Of a stretch of 35,043 bases of DNA, positions 32,109 to 35,043 are shown piece by piece. The notes under the pieces are model-generated. The model made no database searches. It saw only the letters and a list, made by a program, of their open reading frames with translations, and had not been told where the DNA came from. The DNA comes from an uncultured Bacilli bacterium. GTDB taxonomy: Bacteria > Bacillota_I > Bacilli_A > RF39 > UBA660. The stretch's first letter is position 1, and every line of letters starts with the position of its first letter. The position numbers and the translations under genes are program-made. The stretch is from NCBI GenBank assembly GCA_947623825.1, contig CANQHQ010000011.1:1-35043 (forward strand), given 5' to 3'.

Positions 32109-32951
32109 TTGTTAGTAAATAGTAAAGAAATGTTATTAGAAGCCAAAAGAGGACATTATGCAGTACCTCACTTTAATATCAATAATTTAGAATGGACCAA
32201 ATACATTCTAGAAGAAATGCAAGAAATGGGAAAACCAGTAATCCTAGGCGTAAGTGAAGGAGCATCCAAATACATGGGTGGATGGAATGCCGTAAGTTCT
32301 ATGGTACAGGGACTATTAAAAGATTTAAAGATTACCATTCCTGTATGTCTTCATGTCGATCATGGATCTAGTTTTGAAACCTGTCAACAAGCCATCGATG
32401 CAGGATTTACTTCCGTTATGATCGATGCCTCGAGACATCCATTAGAAGAAAATATCGCGATTACCAAACAAGTAGTAGATTATGCCCATGCCAAAGGAGT
32501 AACTGTCGAAGCAGAGATTGGTCATATCGGTGGAACCGAAGACAATATTACTTCGAGTGCAACCAACGCAAGATTAGATGAATGTCTTGAACTAGTGCAA
32601 AAGACCGGAATTGATTCTCTAGCACCAGCCCTTGGAAGTGTTCACGGACTATATAAGGGAGAACCAAATTTAGATTTTCAGACGATGAAAGAAATTTCTG
32701 AACATCTTGAAATCCCTTTAGTATTGCATGGTGGTACAGGAATTCCTGATTTTCAAATCAAAGAAGCCATCTCTTGTGGAATTAATAAAATTAACATTAA
32801 TACAGAACTTCAAATTGCTTGGCATCAATGTGTCAAAGAATTCGTGGAAAAGAACGATGCCTATGATCCAAGAAAAGTAATTGGAAGTGGGGAGAAGGCC
32901 ATCAAAGACAAAGTCAAAGAAAAAACGACGTTGTTTATGAACCTATCCTAA
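32109..32951 (+). CDS. fba: Class II fructose-bisphosphate aldolase
   Basis: Zinc-dependent glycolytic aldolase. 280 residues with FNINNLEWTKYILEEM, CLHVDHGSSFE (substrate/zinc), EAEIGHIGGTEDN, SLAPALGSVHGLYKG and LHGGTGIP and KININTELQ motifs. Start is a TTG: with TTG the protein begins MLVNSKEMLLEA, matching relatives' MLVSAKEML, and AGAGGAAGAG lies before it; the next ATG would remove conserved residues. In Bacillus fba also lies between rpoE-pyrG and murA paralogues. Confidence 0.96.
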   Translation: MLVNSKEMLLEAKRGHYAVPHFNINNLEWTKYILEEMQEMGKPVILGVSEGASKYMGGWNAVSSMVQGLLKDLKITIPVCLHVDHGSSFETCQQAIDAGFTSVMIDASRHPLEENIAITKQVVDYAHAKGVTVEAEIGHIGGTEDNITSSATNARLDECLELVQKTGIDSLAPALGSVHGLYKGEPNLDFQTMKEISEHLEIPLVLHGGTGIPDFQIKEAISCGINKININTELQIAWHQCVKEFVEKNDAYDPRKVIGSGEKAIKDKVKEKTTLFMNLS

Positions 32952-32994
32952 AATAAAAAATACAATATAGTAGAAAAACATACCGGAGGTATTT

Positions 32995-34260
32995 ATGAAA
33001 GTATTACAAATTAATGGAGGAAAAACACTGGAAGGAACCATTCGTATCAGCGGTTCGAAGAATGCATCGGTCGCTCTCATTCCTGCAGCCATCCTTGCGG
33101 ATAGCGAAGTAACAATTTGTAATGTTCCTGAGATTACAGATACGGATGCTCTAGTAGAAATACTTCAATATCTAGGTGCCAACGTAAAAAGGGCAAGCGA
33201 AAGCATAGTGATTGATCCTACGACGATGGTCAATAAAGAAATTCCCGAAAGATTATCAGATAAATTGCGTGCGTCTTATTATTTCATGGCCGTTTTATTA
33301 GCAAAATATAAACATGTGGAAATGTATTTTCCAGGTGGATGTTCGATAGGAGCCAGACCAATTGACCAAACTTTAAAAGGATTTCGCGCCTTAGGAGCAA
33401 AAATTGTCGAAGAAAAGAACAAATATACAATCACTGCTGAAAAATTAAAGGGTGCCCACGTATATTTAGATATGCCTAGTGTAGGAGCAACCATCAACAC
33501 TATGTTAGTGGCTGTCAAAGCGCAAGGAAATACCATTATTGAAAATGCTGCCAAAGAACCAGAAATTGTCAATGTAGCCACCTTCTTAAATGGAATGGGA
33601 GCGAAAATTACAGGTGCAGGAACGAGTGAAATACGAATTCATGGAGTAGAAGAACTGAGTGGTTGTTATACCGAAGTCATTCCCGATCGAATTGAAACCG
33701 GTACATACGTCATCGCTGGCGCTCTTGTAGGAAATCATCTAAAAATAGATAATATCATTCCTGAACATGTGGAAATGTTAATTTTAAAAATGAAAGAGAT
33801 GGGAGTAGAAATAGAAGTAGGACCAGATTATGTGGTGGTTTCGAAAACGCCTAACTTAAAACCAGTACAAATAAAAACCCAAGGATATCCAGGATTTGCC
33901 ACTGATTTGCAACAACCCGTTACGGTATTATTAACCCAATGTGAAGGAAAATCAACTCTAGAAGAGACACTCTATGAGAATCGTTTTAAGAATGTCCCTT
34001 ACCTAAATGATATGGGGGCGAATATTGAGATTCATGATGATACCATTACAATTCAAGGAGCAACCAAACTTGTAGGAAAAGACGTAAAAGCGACCGATTT
34101 GCGGGCAGGTGCTTGTCTTGTACTAGGAGGACTTTTAGCCGAAGGAACCACCACCATTACCAACATAGGACCTGTATTACGAGGATATGAGAATCTAGTA
34201 GAAAAATTAACGGACGTTGGTGCTTCTATAGAATTAAAAGAAAAAGAAGAAGACGTCTAA
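32995..34260 (+). CDS. murA: UDP-N-acetylglucosamine 1-carboxyvinyltransferase (MurA/MurAB type)
   Basis: First committed step of peptidoglycan precursor synthesis; target of fosfomycin. 421 residues with K22-N23 in GSKNAS, the catalytic loop PGGCSIGARPIDQ (C116, so fosfomycin-sensitive type), EPEIVNVATFLNGMGA, PDRIETGTYVIAGAL and the late DLRAGACLVLGGLLAEG. ACCGGAGGT precedes the ATG. The gene order fba-murA matches the second MurA (MurAB/MurZ) of Bacillus. Confidence 0.97.
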   Translation: MKVLQINGGKTLEGTIRISGSKNASVALIPAAILADSEVTICNVPEITDTDALVEILQYLGANVKRASESIVIDPTTMVNKEIPERLSDKLRASYYFMAVLLAKYKHVEMYFPGGCSIGARPIDQTLKGFRALGAKIVEEKNKYTITAEKLKGAHVYLDMPSVGATINTMLVAVKAQGNTIIENAAKEPEIVNVATFLNGMGAKITGAGTSEIRIHGVEELSGCYTEVIPDRIETGTYVIAGALVGNHLKIDNIIPEHVEMLILKMKEMGVEIEVGPDYVVVSKTPNLKPVQIKTQGYPGFATDLQQPVTVLLTQCEGKSTLEETLYENRFKNVPYLNDMGANIEIHDDTITIQGATKLVGKDVKATDLRAGACLVLGGLLAEGTTTITNIGPVLRGYENLVEKLTDVGASIELKEKEEDV

Positions 34261-34282
34261 AAAAAGAAGAACAGAATAAAAT

Positions 34283-34307
34283 AAGAATAGAAGAAATCTA
34301 TTCTTTT
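34283..34307 (+). terminator. Weak terminator after murA
   Basis: AAGAATAG/CTATTCTT arms with a seven-base loop, followed by TT and CT. Weak T-run. It lies directly before the next gene's GGAGG. Confidence 0.4.
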
Positions 34308-34323
34308 CTATTGGAGGTAAATC

Positions 34324-35043
34324 ATGAAAAAATACGGAAAATATCTACTATTCCTCGTTATTGTCCTCTCGGTCTTCTTGATATATCACTTTTTTCCAGA
34401 GAAGAAAATAAATTATATAGCCTTAGGAGATTCTGTAGCGGCAGGACAAAATCCTTATGGTGAAATAGGCAAGAGTTATGCGGATTATTTATATGAACAA
34501 CTCAAAGAGGAGGATAAAGTCAAATATTTTTCTAAAAAATACAGCGTAAGTGGATATGAAACGGTCGATATCATCAATGAGATTATTCGAAATAGTGATA
34601 TCAAAAGAGATTTGCGAGAGTCTGATTTAGTAACCATTTCAATCGGGGCGAATGACTTTTTAAACTCTTTTGATATAAAAAATATAAATCTACTAGATGA
34701 AGCCAGTTATTATCAAAAAGTCGATGAAATCCTCCCACGATTAGATTCTTGTATCAAAGAAATTAGAAAATATGCCAAAAATGATTTATACATCATCGGA
34801 TATTACAATCCGTTTCCTGCTCTTTTTGATATGAAGGAAGAGTGGGTAGATCAACTATTTCAATATGTGGATAAAACGTATCAAGAACTAGCGAAAAAAT
34901 ATGATGCCATATATCTTTCTAACTACGAGATTTTTAAGCAGAATAAAAACTATTTACCGAATCCCATGGATATTCATCCAAATTTAGATGGATACAAAGC
35001 GATAGCCAATCAAATTTATGAAAAATTAAAAAGTACAAAAAAG
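34324..35043 (+). CDS. SGNH/GDSL-family hydrolase, cut by the window end
   Basis: Open frame from the ATG at 34324 (GGAGG at 34313-34317) to the last base of the window, 240 codons with no stop, so the C-terminus lies outside. N-terminal membrane anchor or signal (about 6-23). Block I is ALGDSVAAG (Ser in GDS), the IGANDF block III and DIHPNLDGY block V supply Asp and His. This resembles YpmR-type lipase/acylhydrolases. Substrate unknown. Not far from its end by family length. Confidence 0.9.
   Translation, partial: MKKYGKYLLFLVIVLSVFLIYHFFPEKKINYIALGDSVAAGQNPYGEIGKSYADYLYEQLKEEDKVKYFSKKYSVSGYETVDIINEIIRNSDIKRDLRESDLVTISIGANDFLNSFDIKNINLLDEASYYQKVDEILPRLDSCIKEIRKYAKNDLYIIGYYNPFPALFDMKEEWVDQLFQYVDKTYQELAKKYDAIYLSNYEIFKQNKNYLPNPMDIHPNLDGYKAIANQIYEKLKSTKK

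Noticed and set aside
1-35043. TGA read as tryptophan (Mycoplasma code)
   Set aside because: Several genes end in TGA at the family-expected length (class A PBP, M23 peptidase), and Trp is encoded by TGG.

Overview
The window is low-GC, A-rich on the coding strands, uses the standard code (TGA is a stop, e.g. the M23 peptidase and the class A PBP) and carries Bacillus-type gene blocks: mnmG-rsmG-noc-parA-parB, ychF, rpsF-ssb-rpsR, rplI-dnaB, yycJ-rlmH, ywiB-argS-rpoE, prfA-prmC-spoIIR-mntP and fba-murA. Spore genes (spoIIR, gerQ, a class A PBP placed like pbpG) show descent from a spore former. I infer a small-genome member of the Bacilli, perhaps an uncultured gut lineage of the RF39/Erysipelotrichia type; species cannot be told from the sequence. 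No tRNA, rRNA, CRISPR array or intact mobile element was seen.

Layout. 1-980: debris of two insertion sequences (an IS110-like C-terminus and a frameshifted IS1182-like transposase) lies where mnmE would normally precede mnmG. 980-1083: two perfect palindromes with the core ATTTCCCGGGAAAT, the known Noc-binding sequence, sit just before mnmG. 1161-10766: mnmG-rsmG, an unusual thymidylate synthase fusion, a Noc-like ParB paralogue, then a likely operon parA-parB-mscS-DUF951-AbgT transporter. 10903-19598: ychF and a Bax-inhibitor-like membrane protein; rpsF-ssb-rpsR; then a DHH phosphodiesterase (GdpP core without its sensor part), rplI, dnaB, a LysM-G5-M23 cell-wall hydrolase, yycJ and rlmH. 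19816-22239: an XRE regulator behind a perfect inverted repeat, an alanine/sodium symporter and ung. 22366-22450: a long two-way terminator. 22521-25553 (minus strand): a LemA protein, gerQ and a class A penicillin-binding protein. 25718-35043: ywiB, argS, rpoE, an unrecognised CxxC protein, prfA, prmC, spoIIR, mntP, fba, murA and a GDSL/SGNH hydrolase running off the window end.

How they work together. Most genes serve replication, segregation and translation near an origin-like locus. The most informative theme is a complete Noc story within 5.5 kb: a ParB paralogue with Noc-type DNA-reading residues and two cis sites of the Noc type, beside a separate ParA/ParB pair. The Noc protein lacks the usual N-terminal membrane helix and has an about 100-residue linker. 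The second notable item is a thymidylate synthase with an N-terminal domain resembling methanogen MtrA. spoIIR and mntP each start right after a hairpin that hides the ribosome binding site and ends in a T-run. I saw no clear new defence or conflict system; most of the window is conserved core genome.
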